Shown here: positions 1 through 9,133 of the stretch, one piece after another | Layout of the letters: each line of letters starts with the position of its first letter | Numbering within the stretch: the stretch's first letter is position 1 | DNA from: CAVTJL01 sp963752325 | GTDB taxonomy: Bacteria > Pseudomonadota > Alphaproteobacteria > Geminicoccales > Geminicoccaceae | NCBI GenBank assembly: GCA_963752325.1 | Contig: CAVVXU010000022.1 | Location: forward strand, 260,985-324,984 | Direction of reading: 5' to 3' | Length of the DNA stretch: 64,000 nt | Program-made: the position numbers and the translations under genes | The notes under the pieces: model-generated | What the model saw: only the letters and a program-made list of their open reading frames with translations | Databases searched by the model: none | Told to the model about the DNA's origin: nothing

Positions 1-1
1 A

Positions 2-1519
2 CCGTTTCTCGAGCTGCGGGGCATCAGCAAGCGCTACGGTGGCGTGCGAGCCCTCGAGGCCGTGGACTTCAGCTGCGAGTCCGGCTCGATCCATGCCGTG
101 CTCGGTGAGAATGGTGCTGGCAAGTCAACGCTGATCAAGGTCGTCTCGGGCGTCGTCCGGCCGGACGAGGGGACGATGCGGCTCGAGGGCCGCGAGGTGA
201 CCTTCGCCGACCCGAGGGCCGCCAATCAGGCCGGCATCGTCTGCATCTTCCAAGAGCTGTCGCTGATGCCGGACCTCTCGGTCGCGGACAATATCTGCAT
301 CGCCGACCCGCCGCGACGGCTCGGGCTGATCGACCGCCGGGCCCAGCGGCGGCGAGCGGAAGAGCTTCTGGCGCGCGTCGGCTGTGAGGACGTGAACCCC
401 CTCGAGCGGGTCAAGAACCTACCGCTGTCGCGCCGGCAGATGGTCGAGATCGCCAAGGCGCTGGGCCAGAGCCCCCGCCTCTTGATCCTGGACGAGGCCA
501 CCTCGGCCCTGACCAGCGCCGACGTCGACAAGGTCTACGCGATCCTTAAGCAGCTCCGGGCCGAGGGGCTGGCGATCCTCTACATCTCGCACCGCATGCA
601 CGAGATCGACGAGCTGGCCGACACCTGCTCGGTCTTCCGCAACGGGCGGCATGTCGAGACCTTCGACAAGGGCGCGCACGACGCCGACGAGATCGTGCAG
701 CTGATGATCGGGCGCGAGTGGTCGCACGTTTACCCGCCCAAGCCCCAGCGCCCGACACGGCCAGCACCGGTGATCGAGGTCGACCGGCTCTCCTGGGCCG
801 GCCGGCTCAAGAGCATCTCGCTCGGGGTCGGCCCTGGCGAGATCGTCGGGCTGGGCGGCCTCGACGGGCAGGGCCAGCGCGAGCTCCTGCTTGCCCTCTT
901 CGGTGTTCTGCGCGGCCTTGAGGGCCAGGTTCGCATCAACGGCAAGGCCGTCTCGGTCGGCAGCCCGTCGGCGGCCAAGAGCAGCAAGATCGGCATGGCG
1001 CTGATCCCCGAGGACCGGAAGACCGAGGGCCTGATGCTGCCGATGTCGATCGCCGACAATCTGGGCATGGCGGCGCTGAGCTCGCTCACCACCGGGCTCA
1101 CCGTCGACCGCAGCCGCGAGCGCGACGCGATCCAGCGCATGGTCGAGAAGCTGCGGATCAAGATCGGCGACGTGGGCGACCCTGTGGCGACGCTCTCCGG
1201 CGGCAACCAGCAGAAGGTCGTGATCGGCAAGTGGCTGATGACCGGCCCGCGCATCATCCTTCTGAACGACCCGACGCGCGGCATCGACGTGGGCACCAAG
1301 CAGGAGCTCTATCAGCTCCTTCGCAACCTCGCCTCCGAGGGTGCGGCCATCCTCTTCTATACGACCGACTATGACGAGCTGATCGGATGCTGCGATCGGG
1401 TGCTCATTCTCTATGACGGAGCCATCGTCAGCGAGCTGGAGGGCGACGCCATCACCGAGACCAACATCGTCACGAGCGCCCTCAATCTAGGTCCGGCAAA
1501 GGTCGAGGCCGCCGCATGA
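2..1519 (+). CDS. Sugar ABC transporter ATP-binding protein (RbsA/MglA type, CUT2), 5' end outside window
   Basis: Cytoplasmic double-nucleotide-binding subunit that powers a ribose-type sugar importer. The reading frame is already open at the window edge with family sequence (FLELRGISKRYGGVRALEAV), so the internal GTG at 44 is not the start and only a few N-terminal residues are missing. The first ATPase half shows Walker A GENGAGKST, an LSRRQMVEIAKAL signature and Walker B LLILDEATSAL. The second half has the degenerate Walker A usual for this family, signature LSGGNQQKV, and an altered Walker B reading LLNDPTRGID where LLDEPTRGID is usual. The stop overlaps the next gene by ATGA, so it is the promoter-proximal visible gene of a transporter operon. 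Substrate unknown. Confidence 0.93.
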   Translation, partial: PFLELRGISKRYGGVRALEAVDFSCESGSIHAVLGENGAGKSTLIKVVSGVVRPDEGTMRLEGREVTFADPRAANQAGIVCIFQELSLMPDLSVADNICIADPPRRLGLIDRRAQRRRAEELLARVGCEDVNPLERVKNLPLSRRQMVEIAKALGQSPRLLILDEATSALTSADVDKVYAILKQLRAEGLAILYISHRMHEIDELADTCSVFRNGRHVETFDKGAHDADEIVQLMIGREWSHVYPPKPQRPTRPAPVIEVDRLSWAGRLKSISLGVGPGEIVGLGGLDGQGQRELLLALFGVLRGLEGQVRINGKAVSVGSPSAAKSSKIGMALIPEDRKTEGLMLPMSIADNLGMAALSSLTTGLTVDRSRERDAIQRMVEKLRIKIGDVGDPVATLSGGNQQKVVIGKWLMTGPRIILLNDPTRGIDVGTKQELYQLLRNLASEGAAILFYTTDYDELIGCCDRVLILYDGAIVSELEGDAITETNIVTSALNLGPAKVEAAA

Positions 1520-2556
1520 AGGATCTTCGCCTCAGGTTGTCCCAGAATCTGGGCCTCATGCTCGCCATCGTCCTCTTTCTCGTCTTCTACCTCACCTACA
1601 ACGAGCTGCATCCGAAGGGCTTCAGCTCCGACGTGCTGGTGGCGAACGCCAACGAGGCCTTCGTCATCGTCATGGTGGCGATGGCCCAGACGGTGCCGGT
1701 GCTGATGGGTGGCCTCGACCTCTCGGTCGGGGCGACGATGACGATGGTGAACTGCCTGGCGAGCACGATGCTCAACGGCTCGCCGCTCCAGATCATCGCC
1801 GTGATGGTGCTCTGCCTGCTCGTCGGCACCCTCGCCGGCCTCATCAACGGCTGCATCGTGGTCTATGGGCGCATCCAGCCGATCATCGCGACGCTCGCCA
1901 CCGGTGCGGTCTATATCGGCATCGCCCTCTTCCTGCGCCCGACCCCGGGCGGCTCGGTCGACGACGATCTCGCCTGGGCCTTGAGCAACGACCTGCACGA
2001 GATGGCGGCCACGTTCCATTTCGCGGCGGATGGCGACGCCGCCTGGCTGCAGCCGATCGCCTGGATCCCCGTGCCGCTTCTGCTGGCCGTCCTCGTCGTC
2101 GTCCTCGTTTGGCTGCCCTTCCGCTCGTCCGTCACCGGCCGTGGCGTCTATGCCGTGGGCTCGGCCGAGGGTGCCGCCTACATGTCGGGCGTCGCCATCA
2201 ACCGCAGCAAGCTCGCGGCCTTCACCCTGGGCGGCTTCTTCGCGGCGGTGGGCGGCCTCTACCTGACGCTGCAGACCTCGAGCGGCAATGCCGACATTCA
2301 GCAGGCCGGCGGCTACACCCTGAACTCGATCGCCGCGGTCGTGATCGGCGGCACCTCGCTCATGGGCGGCACCGGTGGCGCCATCGGCTCGGCGATCGGC
2401 GCCCTCGTGATCCGGGCGATCTCCTTCAACTTCCGCATCTTCGACGTGGCGCCCCTGCTCCAGCCTCTGATCGAGGGCATCGTGCTCCTCGCCGCCGTCA
2501 GCCTGGGTGCGGCCCGCGTCTTCAGGATCAAGAACAGGCTGGAGCTCTTCGGATGA
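1516..2556 (+). CDS. Sugar ABC transporter permease (RbsC type)
   Basis: Inner-membrane channel subunit of the CUT2 importer whose ATPase lies just upstream; the genes overlap by ATGA. The 346-aa product is strongly hydrophobic and carries RbsC/BPD_transp_2 landmarks: TVPVLMGGLDLSVGATM after the early membrane helices, YAVGSAEGAAYMSGV in the loop that faces the ATPase, and SIAAVVIGGTSLMGGTGG near the C-terminus. Length is slightly above the family's usual 320-330 aa. It should pair with the next permease as a heterodimer. No frameshift is seen. Confidence 0.93.
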   Translation: MKDLRLRLSQNLGLMLAIVLFLVFYLTYNELHPKGFSSDVLVANANEAFVIVMVAMAQTVPVLMGGLDLSVGATMTMVNCLASTMLNGSPLQIIAVMVLCLLVGTLAGLINGCIVVYGRIQPIIATLATGAVYIGIALFLRPTPGGSVDDDLAWALSNDLHEMAATFHFAADGDAAWLQPIAWIPVPLLLAVLVVVLVWLPFRSSVTGRGVYAVGSAEGAAYMSGVAINRSKLAAFTLGGFFAAVGGLYLTLQTSSGNADIQQAGGYTLNSIAAVVIGGTSLMGGTGGAIGSAIGALVIRAISFNFRIFDVAPLLQPLIEGIVLLAAVSLGAARVFRIKNRLELFG

Positions 2557-3512
2557 CGGCAGCGGCGCTGCGGCTTTCGGCACAGGACCGCCCGATCGTC
2601 ATCGCGAGCGGGTTCATCCTCGTCATCCTGGCGCTGGGCACCGTCTACACCCTGTGGACGCAGGGCACGGCGAGCTTCCTCTCGCCGACCTACCTGCTCC
2701 AGCAGCTTCAGGTCGGCTCCTTCCTTGGCCTCGTCTCGGCCGGGATGATGCTCGTCATCCTGCTGGGCCATATCGACCTGTCGGTCCCCTGGACGCTCAC
2801 GACCGGCGCCATGCTGGCGAGCGCCGTGGGCGGGCCGCTCGCGGTGCCGGTGGGGCTGGCCGTCGGGCTCGGGGTCGGCATCGTCAACGGGCTGGGTGTG
2901 GCCTACCTACGCGTGCCCTCGATGATCTTCACACTCGGCGTCAATGCCGTGCTGCGCGGCCTCATGGTGCTCTACACTGGTGGGTTCGCCCCGCAGACCC
3001 ACTCGACGCCGCTCATGGAGTTCCTGGCCGTCGGGCATGTCCTGGGCGTGCCGATGGCCGTCGTCGTATGGGCCGCCCTGTCGGTGGTCATCGTCGTCCT
3101 CCTCCAGCGCACGCCGTTCGGCCGCTACATCTACGCGATCGGCAACCGCGAGGCCGCGACCTACCTCTCGGGCGTCAACACCCGGCTCGTCCTGGTTGGA
3201 GCCTTCGCCCTCTGCGGGCTCTGTGCCGCCTTCGCGGGCGTGCTGCTGACCGGCTACTCGACCAAGGCCTATCAGGGGATGGGCGATGCCTACCTCCTGC
3301 CCTCGATCGCCGCGGTCGTCATCGGCGGCACCCACATTCTGGGTGGACGAGGCCGCTACATCGGAACAGTCATCGGCACGATTCTCATCGTGCTCCTCTC
3401 CTCGGTGCTCTCGATCATGCAGATGCCGGAGGCGGGCCGCCAGATCATCTACGGCCTCGTCATCATCCTCATGCTTCTCGTCTACGGGCGCAGCCAGAAG
3501 GTCGAGGGCTGA
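2553..3512 (+). CDS. Second sugar ABC transporter permease (RbsC type)
   Basis: Second channel subunit of the same importer, 319 aa. The start was chosen at the ATG that overlaps the upstream stop (ATGA); the frame stays open further upstream but that would overlap the preceding permease deeply. Family motifs are present: LVILLGHIDLSVPW, YAIGNREAATYLSGVN, and SIAAVVIGGTHILGGRG. Two non-identical permeases plus a double ATPase is a common CUT2 layout. No binding-protein gene is visible downstream, so it probably lies upstream of the window. Confidence 0.92.
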   Translation: MTAAALRLSAQDRPIVIASGFILVILALGTVYTLWTQGTASFLSPTYLLQQLQVGSFLGLVSAGMMLVILLGHIDLSVPWTLTTGAMLASAVGGPLAVPVGLAVGLGVGIVNGLGVAYLRVPSMIFTLGVNAVLRGLMVLYTGGFAPQTHSTPLMEFLAVGHVLGVPMAVVVWAALSVVIVVLLQRTPFGRYIYAIGNREAATYLSGVNTRLVLVGAFALCGLCAAFAGVLLTGYSTKAYQGMGDAYLLPSIAAVVIGGTHILGGRGRYIGTVIGTILIVLLSSVLSIMQMPEAGRQIIYGLVIILMLLVYGRSQKVEG

Positions 3513-3758
3513 GCACCAAGCGCGACGCCTCCCCATCTGCGGGATGGCGGACAATGACGGGGAGCCCACCGACACAGCTTGCGGTCCCACCAAAGGCCCG
3601 CCAAGCTCGCTCCCCGGCATCGGCGCGTCGCTTGTCGTGCCTACTGGCGCAGCGGTGCTACGAATGGTAGATACCGACTGGGCGATGGTTCCCCAACCGG
3701 GCATGTTCGTGACCGCCTCTCGATGCTAGCGCCGGCCGGGGACAGAGGATGGGCCGTC

Positions 3759-4454
3759 GTGAATATTCTGTTGATCGAGGACGACACGGATCTAGCCGAG
3801 CTTATCAGGGTCAGCCTCGGCGAGCAGGGGCACAACGTCGAGTCGGCGACGGATGGCCGCGAGGCGCTCGTGGCAGCAATGCGGAAGCGGTACGACCTCT
3901 TCATCGTCGATCGTGTGCTGCCCTCGCTCGACGGCCTCTCCATCGTCAAGTCGATTCGCGCCAACGGCGTGAGCACGCCCATTCTCTTCCTCTCGCGGAA
4001 GGCCACCGTCGACGATCGGGTCGAAGGCCTGCACGCCGGCGGTGACGACTATCTCATCAAGCCGTTCGCGGTGACCGAGCTGGTGGCGCGGGTGACCGCC
4101 CTCGCGCGTCGCGCTGCGAGCTCCGAGCACGCGGCCGTGACGCGGGTCGGCGATCTCGAGGTCGACCTCCTCAGGCGGAACGTGTCGCGCGCCGGCCAGT
4201 CGATCGAGCTGCGCCCACGCGAGTTCCAGCTGCTGGAATATCTCATCCGGCATAGCGGCGAGGTGGTGAGCAGGAGCGAGCTCCTCCAGGAGGTCTGGGG
4301 CGCCAACGGACAAATCGATCCCGACACGGGTATCGTCGAGACCTACATCTGCTATCTGCGGCGCAAGATCGACAAGGGCTTCGACACCGGGCTGATCCAG
4401 ACGGTGCGCGGTGCCGGCTATCGTCTCCGGCCGCCGCCGGCCGTCGCGGCCTAG
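3759..4454 (+). CDS. OmpR/PhoB-family response regulator
   Basis: Two-component DNA-binding regulator of 231 aa. The receiver domain begins VNILLIEDDTDLAEL (acidic pair EDD), has the phospho-acceptor Asp at about residue 51 in LFIVDRVLPS, and the conserved Lys in DYLIKPFAV near residue 100. The C-terminal winged helix follows from about residue 130 (LRPREFQLLEYLIRHSGEVVSR, and ETYICYLRRKID). The GTG start was chosen because the receiver fold begins there and an AGAGGA ribosome-binding sequence lies 9 nt upstream; an in-frame ATG at 3723 is a weaker alternative. No histidine kinase is adjacent, so its signal is unknown. Confidence 0.93.
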   Translation: MNILLIEDDTDLAELIRVSLGEQGHNVESATDGREALVAAMRKRYDLFIVDRVLPSLDGLSIVKSIRANGVSTPILFLSRKATVDDRVEGLHAGGDDYLIKPFAVTELVARVTALARRAASSEHAAVTRVGDLEVDLLRRNVSRAGQSIELRPREFQLLEYLIRHSGEVVSRSELLQEVWGANGQIDPDTGIVETYICYLRRKIDKGFDTGLIQTVRGAGYRLRPPPAVAA

Positions 4455-4456
4455 GC

Positions 4457-4493
4457 ATCGCCCAAGGGCCTACGGGCGACGGACCGGCCGGTC
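4457..4493. terminator. Possible bidirectional terminator: hairpin plus 12-bp palindrome
   Basis: Between the convergent response regulator and GFA genes there is an inverted repeat TCGCCC...GGGCGA followed at once by the perfect palindrome GACCGGCCGGTC (4482-4493). There is no U-tract. Position between converging genes suggests transcription termination; this is inference from structure only. Confidence 0.35.
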
Positions 4494-4495
4494 GG

Positions 4496-5001
4496 TCAGT
4501 CGATCCAGAGGCCGCGACGGCGGTGCCAATCCTCGATGGACAGCTCCGGATACTCCTCGAAGACGCTGTCGTCCGGGCCGATCGCAGGCTGGACCCAGCT
4601 CGGCTTGTAACGCAGCATGAGATGGACGAGGGCCGGCGGCACGGGAAGCTCGCTGTCGATGGCCGAGGCAAAGGGGTGGATCAGGTCGGGCCAGGTCTCG
4701 TCGTAGAGCCAGAGCGCCGAGCCGCAGCGCCCACAGAAATGGCGCTGGCCCGTGCTTTCCTGCAGCCGGCAGACGCCGCCCTCGCCCGGCTCCTCGAGCA
4801 TGGCGCGGTAGACCCGCTTGGCGCGGCGCCCATGCACCTCGAGCGTGTCGGCCACGCCCATGAGGTTGATGGCGTAGCCGCCGCCACCGGCGGTCTTGCG
4901 GCAGATCGAGCAGTAGCAGCGCTGGTAGGGGTGCGGCGTGTGCGAGGCCACGCGAAACGGACGGCGCCGCAACGACAGGAGCCTTCGAGACGGATCGGCA
5001 T
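4496..5001 (-). CDS. GFA-family (glutathione-dependent formaldehyde-activating-like) zinc protein, one frameshift
   Basis: Small zinc-binding protein of the GFA/CENP-V fold; members either bind the formaldehyde-glutathione adduct or have unknown roles. The N-terminus MPIRLEGSCRCGAVRF (first Cys pair) is in one frame, and the rest, with QRCYCSICRKTAGG and HFCGRCGSALWLY, is in another. One base appears to be missing near 4956. Joined, all seven expected cysteines are present and the length (about 168 aa) is normal. It is transcribed toward the response regulator and diverges from the next gene with only 47 bp between starts. The specific substrate cannot be stated. Confidence 0.8.
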
Positions 5002-5048
5002 GCAATTGTCCTCGAGAGGATCGGGCTACCGCCACGGGGCAGGAACCC

Positions 5049-5594
5049 GTGACCGGGACGCCCGATCAAGTGACGGTGAACCGAACGCCCGTGCTGACCC
5101 TCTGGGCAGCGGTGGTGGCAAGGCGCCTCGGCTTCGACGAGGACGAGGCCCTGACCCTCGGCCGCGCCGTCGCCGGGCTCAATGCCTACACCAAGGGCGT
5201 GGCGCTCGGTATCTTTACGCCAACGCCTGAGGCCGTGCGCCAGCGGCGGGCGGAGCTGCGAGAGGAAGAGAAGCTCGAAGTTGCGCTTCTCGGCCGGGCG
5301 GTGCCGGTTGTCCTGACGCCGGAAGGGCTGCGGGCAACGAGCAAGGGCCGGCCGATCGAGCCGCGCAGCGTCGAGCGCTATCTCGCGAGCAAGCTCGGCC
5401 CGGCCGAGCCCGCCATGCGCGAGGCGATGACGGCGCTCGCGCAGTCGCTGCCGCCGGAAGAGCTCGGCCGACAGGCGTTCGAGCTCTACGCGAGGTTCCG
5501 CCCCAGTGTTCCCACCGGCGAGCAGGGATGGGGCGCTGCCGGCGTGCTGGGCATCGCCGCGATCAGGCGGCTCGCGGCAGGGCGCCAAGGCTAG
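5049..5594 (+). CDS. Conserved hypothetical protein, about 181 aa
   Basis: Not confidently recognised. The product is soluble-looking, charged and rich in Arg, Glu and Ala, with no signal peptide or membrane segment. It starts TPVLTLWAAVVARRLGFDED and contains ALTLGRAVAGLNAYTKG and YARFRPSVPTGEQGWGAAG. I chose the GTG at 5049 because conserved-looking sequence begins just after it and CAGGAA lies upstream; the frame stays open further 5'. Codon use is like the neighbours and there is no frameshift, which supports a real gene. Its stop overlaps the stop of the converging DUF362 gene by 4 nt. Confidence 0.7.
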   Translation: MTGTPDQVTVNRTPVLTLWAAVVARRLGFDEDEALTLGRAVAGLNAYTKGVALGIFTPTPEAVRQRRAELREEEKLEVALLGRAVPVVLTPEGLRATSKGRPIEPRSVERYLASKLGPAEPAMREAMTALAQSLPPEELGRQAFELYARFRPSVPTGEQGWGAAGVLGIAAIRRLAAGRQG

Positions 5595-6616
5595 GTGAGC
5601 TGAGGCGTCAGGCTGCGCGCCCATTCCTCGCTCGACGGGTCGAGAGGTACCAGAGCGATCTCGCCCGGGTCTCGGGCGCCGACGCCGAGCGCTGCGGCGT
5701 GGGCGATCTGCGCTTGAGAGAAGATCGGGCCGCGCATCACCTCGGGCGTGGTGCCGAGATGTCTCAGGATCGCGACGCCGACGGCATCGATCGCCACCGG
5801 ATCCTGCGCGGCCAGGAAGAGGCCCGGAGCTGCCAGCTCGCCCCGCTCGGGGCCGCCGCTGACGAAGGCCTTGCGGGCATCCATCAGGACGAAATCGCTT
5901 TTGAAGGCGAGTGCGATCTCGGCGATCATCAGCCGCTGTCGCGGGGAGCCGTGCAGCTCGTGCATGTAGTCGTAGCCGTCCACCGGGTCGCGCTTGGCCA
6001 CGGCGCCGACCGCGTTCTTGAGCGACATGGTGAAGTGGCCGCCGAAGCGGTGGGTCTTCAGGCAACAGGTCTGGACGATGCGGTCAGAGTGGGCGAAGAG
6101 GCGCGCGAGCTTGAAGCCGCGCTGCCAGCTGCTCCCCTCCCGCCGGAACGCCACGAAGCCGTCCGCCGGCAGGTCCCCCGATGATCTGGACGCCGACCCC
6201 CAGCCGCTCGGCCAGGGCGCTCACACTTGTGGCCCGGAGCACCGCCGCAGTGTCGCCCATACCGGACCGCTCGGCCAGGACGAGCCGGTCCGCGCCGGCT
6301 CCCTGCAGTCCCATCAAAAGAGCCTCCAGCGTGTCCGGTGCTGTCGAGGCCGGGAACGGATCGTCGCTGTTGAACTTGGCCTTGATGGCGACAGACCGGC
6401 CAGTGAGGAAACCCGCGGGCAGCCGGGCCAGGAACGCCGCCATCGCCGCCTGCGGATCGTCGGTCGCCATCATGTAGACGGGAGCTCGGGGCGGGTGCCG
6501 CCCTCGCGCGCGGGAGGCCGCGGGATCAGCGGCCCGGCAGCGACGGCGAGCGACGCTCCAAGATAGTGTCGACGGCTCAGGCGACGGCCGGCGGCGAGGC
6601 GTTCAGCCTTGTCCAT
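5591..6616 (-). CDS. DUF362-family protein with twin-arginine-like leader, two frameshifts
   Basis: DUF362 proteins are of unsettled function; several carry iron-sulfur motifs, but I see none here. Three pieces in different frames join in order: a leader starting MDKAERLAAGRRLSRRHYLG followed by a hydrophobic ASLAVAAGPL stretch; a middle MMATDDPQAAMAAFLARLP ... KAKFNSDDPFPASTAPDTL ... LVLAERSGMGDT; and a C-terminal part with QTCCLKTHRFGGHFTMSLKN and AAQDPVAIDAVGVAIL. Shifts fall near 6490-6550 and at a GGGGG run near 6178. The paired arginines plus hydrophobic segment suggest Tat export, a prediction only. Whether the breaks are real or sequencing errors cannot be told from the window. Confidence 0.75.
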
Positions 6617-6842
6617 CCGGAACTCCCAGCGATCGACCGTGAATGCGCCGAGGCCGCGAGGCGCGCAGCGAAGGCCCAGCTCTCATAGTTTCCGGGTCCG
6701 GGCCCCACGGGTCAAGAGGATGGCGGCGGCGGTCAGCCACCGGATCGGGGAGGAGCGCGAGCTCGGGTTGCCAACGCCCAGGCCCTGTCCCATGTCAGGC
6801 CGGCCGGCCCGTTCCCTAGTGCAAGGTGATCCGCGATGACCC

Positions 6843-7690
6843 ATGCCGCCCTCGTCTCCCGGCCACGTTGCCGTCGTCACCGGCGGCGCCTCGGGCATCG
6901 GCCTCGCCGCAGCAAGAAAGCTCGCCTCGCTGGGGCTCAAGGTGGCGATCGCCGATGTCCCGGGCGAGCGGCTGGACAAGGCGGCTGAGGCTCGTCGCCG
7001 AGAGCGCGCCGGGTGGCGTCGGCGGGGCTCTGGCGGTGCCGACCGACGTCAGCAGCAAGGCCGAGGTCCAGCGGCTCGAGCAGACCGTGCTGGAGCGCTT
7101 CGGCGACGTTCACGTCCTGATGAACAATGCCGGCATCCAGCCCGGCAGCGAGATGTTCGGGCCCGACGAGAGCTGGCAGCGGGTCCTCGGCGATCAATCT
7201 CTGGGGCGTGATCCACGGCAGCCAGGTTTTTGCGCCCGGCATGCTGGAGCGCGGCAAGCCCGGCATGATCATCAACACGGGCTCGAAGCAGGGCATCACC
7301 ACGCCGCCGGGCGATCCCGCCTACAACGTCGCCAAGGCGGGCGTGAAAGCCTTCACCGAGGCGCTTGAGCACGAGCTGCGCAACCGGCCGGGCCGCACCG
7401 TCACCGCCCATCTCCTCATCCCGGGCTTCGTCTTCACGCCGCTGACGGCACAGGGGCGGACCGAGAAGCCCGAGGGTGCGTGGACGCCCGAGCAGACGGT
7501 CGACTTCATGATGGAGAGCCTGGAGACGGGCGACTTCTACATCCTCTGCCCGGACAACATGGTGACGCGCGCGGTTGACGAGCGACGCATCCTCTGGGCA
7601 GCGGGCGATATCGCCGAGAACCGCCCGCCGCTCTCGCGCTGGCATCCCGACTATGGCGACGCGTTCGAGACCTTCCTCAAGGGCAAGTGA
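6843..7690 (+). CDS. Short-chain dehydrogenase/reductase, two frameshifts
   Basis: NAD(P)-dependent oxidoreductase of the classical SDR family. All landmarks occur in order but in three frames: cofactor loop VVTGGASGIGLAAARKL, then VHVLMNNAGIQPG (NNAG), then INLWGVIHGS, catalytic Ser in IINTGSKQGI and YNVAK (YxxxK). Each shift looks like one extra base, near 7000 and 7190. Joined length is about 280 aa, normal for the family. The C-terminal region (WHPDYGDAFETFLKGK) is typical of a subgroup of unknown substrate. It converges on the binding-protein gene across a strong hairpin. Confidence 0.85.
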
Positions 7691-7699
7691 TGGAGCTAG

Positions 7700-7723
7700 G
7701 CGGGCGGTGGCGGGACCGCCCGC
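7700..7723. terminator. Bidirectional terminator hairpin
   Basis: A perfect 9-bp stem, GCGGGCGGT / ACCGCCCGC, with a 6-nt loop sits in the 45-bp gap between the stops of two convergent genes (SDR and solute-binding protein). There is no long T-tract, as is usual in very GC-rich genomes. Confidence 0.6.
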
Positions 7724-7735
7724 AGCACTGAAGAG

Positions 7736-9094
7736 TCAGGTCGGCAGCGGCTCGAGCTTGCCCGTCTTACGGCCGCTCGCCTCGAAGATCTTGTAGATGT
7801 CGTCGGCAGCAGCGTTGAGGGCAGCTGCCGAGCTCATCTCACCCACGACCGCCTGGTTGAGCCGCAGGCCCAGCGCCGCCTCGACCTGGGCGCCCTCGCG
7901 ATAGCCCAGCACCTGCTTCGCGTAGGGAATGGTGTCGAGATAGGCCTTCATCCAGCGGAATTTCTTCTGTTTCGCGAGGTCGGACTCGAAGACGTCCTTG
8001 CGCACCGGGATGCCGCCTGCCTCGGCATAGGCCATCTGCGCGTCCAGGGTCAGGAACCAGCGGGAGAAGGCCATCGCCGCCTTCTTCTTCTCGTCCGCGA
8101 CGTTCTTCGGCACCCCGAAATGCCAGTTGCCGATGGCCGAGCCGTGCACGCCGTCCCTAGGCCGCGGGATCAGGAGCGCGTCCATCTTGTCGACCACGGC
8201 GGACTTGTCGGGGTCATCGAAGGTCGGCCAGGCCGCGGCCACGACGATCGCCTGCAGCGCCTTGCCCGTCGCCAGGAGCTGGATCATGCGGCTCTGGCCG
8301 ATGGCGCCCACATTAGGCGGCCCGATGCGCTTGGCGATGTCGAGATAGAGATCGAGCGCCGCTTTCGCTTTCGGGCTGTTGATCGTGACGGTGAAGTCTC
8401 CGTTCTCGGGGTCCTTCGTGATGCTGGCGCCGTAACCCAGCATGTAGGGCATCCAGTTGAAGCGGACCGGGTTGCCGCGCTCGCCGCGCGGCACCATGCC
8501 GTAGAGCGCCGGCGGATGCTGGATCTTCTCGCCGGCTGCGATCAGCTCCTCGAAGGTCTCGGGCGGCTTCAGGCCGGCCTTCTCGTAGAGATCGCCCCGA
8601 TAGAACAAGAGCTGCAGATTGCCGTTGGGCGAGTAGGCCATGAGCGTCCCGCCCTTGGACGTCCGCCAGCCCTTCTCGGCGTTCCAATAGCCGCTGTCGT
8701 CATAGCGAAAGACCTCGGGCGGCAGGTCGAAGGAAGGGTCGATCTCCTGGAGCGGCGTCAGGAAGCCCCCCTCGTAGAACTCGATCGTCCACTGCGTGTC
8801 GAGGTTGACGATATCGTAGGGGCTGCTGCTGGCGCGGGCGGCGTTGCGTGCCTTCTCGAGCACGCCGCCGTAGGGCGCCACCTCGAGGCTGACCTTGTTG
8901 CCCGTCTGCTTGACGTAGAGATCGGACACCGCCTGGAAGCCCGGCAGCCAGGGCGAGGCGTTGATCAGGATCTGCATGTCGGCCTGCTTGCCGACGTCGA
9001 GAAAGCTTTTTGCAGACGCCAGCCGGCTGCCCATCGCTGCGCCGAGAAGGCCGCCCACGAGCCCCTTCATGCTCGTCCGTCGTGTGATCCTCAT
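7736..9094 (-). CDS. Extracellular solute-binding protein, family 1 (sugar ABC transporter), orphan
   Basis: Periplasmic binding protein of 452 aa for a CUT1-type sugar importer. It has an N-terminal RR-containing leader (MRITRRTSMKGLVGGLLGAA) compatible with Tat or Sec export, then the SBP_bac_1 pattern: NLDTQWTIEFYEGGFLTPL, LLFYRGDLYEKAGLKPPETF, and FSRWFLTLDAQMAYAEAGGIP. A good AGGGAGGAA ribosome-binding site precedes the ATG. No permease or ATPase is next to it; the upstream neighbour on the same strand is a sulfatase, suggesting uptake of a sulfated sugar or ester by a transporter encoded elsewhere (inference). Confidence 0.9.
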   Translation of the reverse strand: MRITRRTSMKGLVGGLLGAAMGSRLASAKSFLDVGKQADMQILINASPWLPGFQAVSDLYVKQTGNKVSLEVAPYGGVLEKARNAARASSSPYDIVNLDTQWTIEFYEGGFLTPLQEIDPSFDLPPEVFRYDDSGYWNAEKGWRTSKGGTLMAYSPNGNLQLLFYRGDLYEKAGLKPPETFEELIAAGEKIQHPPALYGMVPRGERGNPVRFNWMPYMLGYGASITKDPENGDFTVTINSPKAKAALDLYLDIAKRIGPPNVGAIGQSRMIQLLATGKALQAIVVAAAWPTFDDPDKSAVVDKMDALLIPRPRDGVHGSAIGNWHFGVPKNVADEKKKAAMAFSRWFLTLDAQMAYAEAGGIPVRKDVFESDLAKQKKFRWMKAYLDTIPYAKQVLGYREGAQVEAALGLRLNQAVVGEMSSAAALNAAADDIYKIFEASGRKTGKLEPLPT

Positions 9095-9133
9095 TTCGTT
9101 CCTCCCTGCTCGTTTTTCTGAGTCAGCGCACGG

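Noticed and set aside
1411..2583. 390-codon minus-strand frame opposite the first permease
   Set aside because: Asp/His/Arg-rich antisense shadow of a clear RbsC permease; such long antisense frames are expected at this GC content.
3513..3758. Small ORFs between the first transporter and the response regulator
   Set aside because: No ribosome-binding site or family sequence; the response-regulator frame merely stays open upstream.
5049..5594. Toxin or antitoxin role for the unrecognised 181-aa protein
   Set aside because: No motif supports it; left as hypothetical.
4470..6065. Long minus-strand open frame (531 codons) across the GFA and DUF362 genes
   Set aside because: Arg/Pro/Gly-rich shadow of genes in other frames, with no domain sense; GFA and DUF362 motifs lie in different frames.
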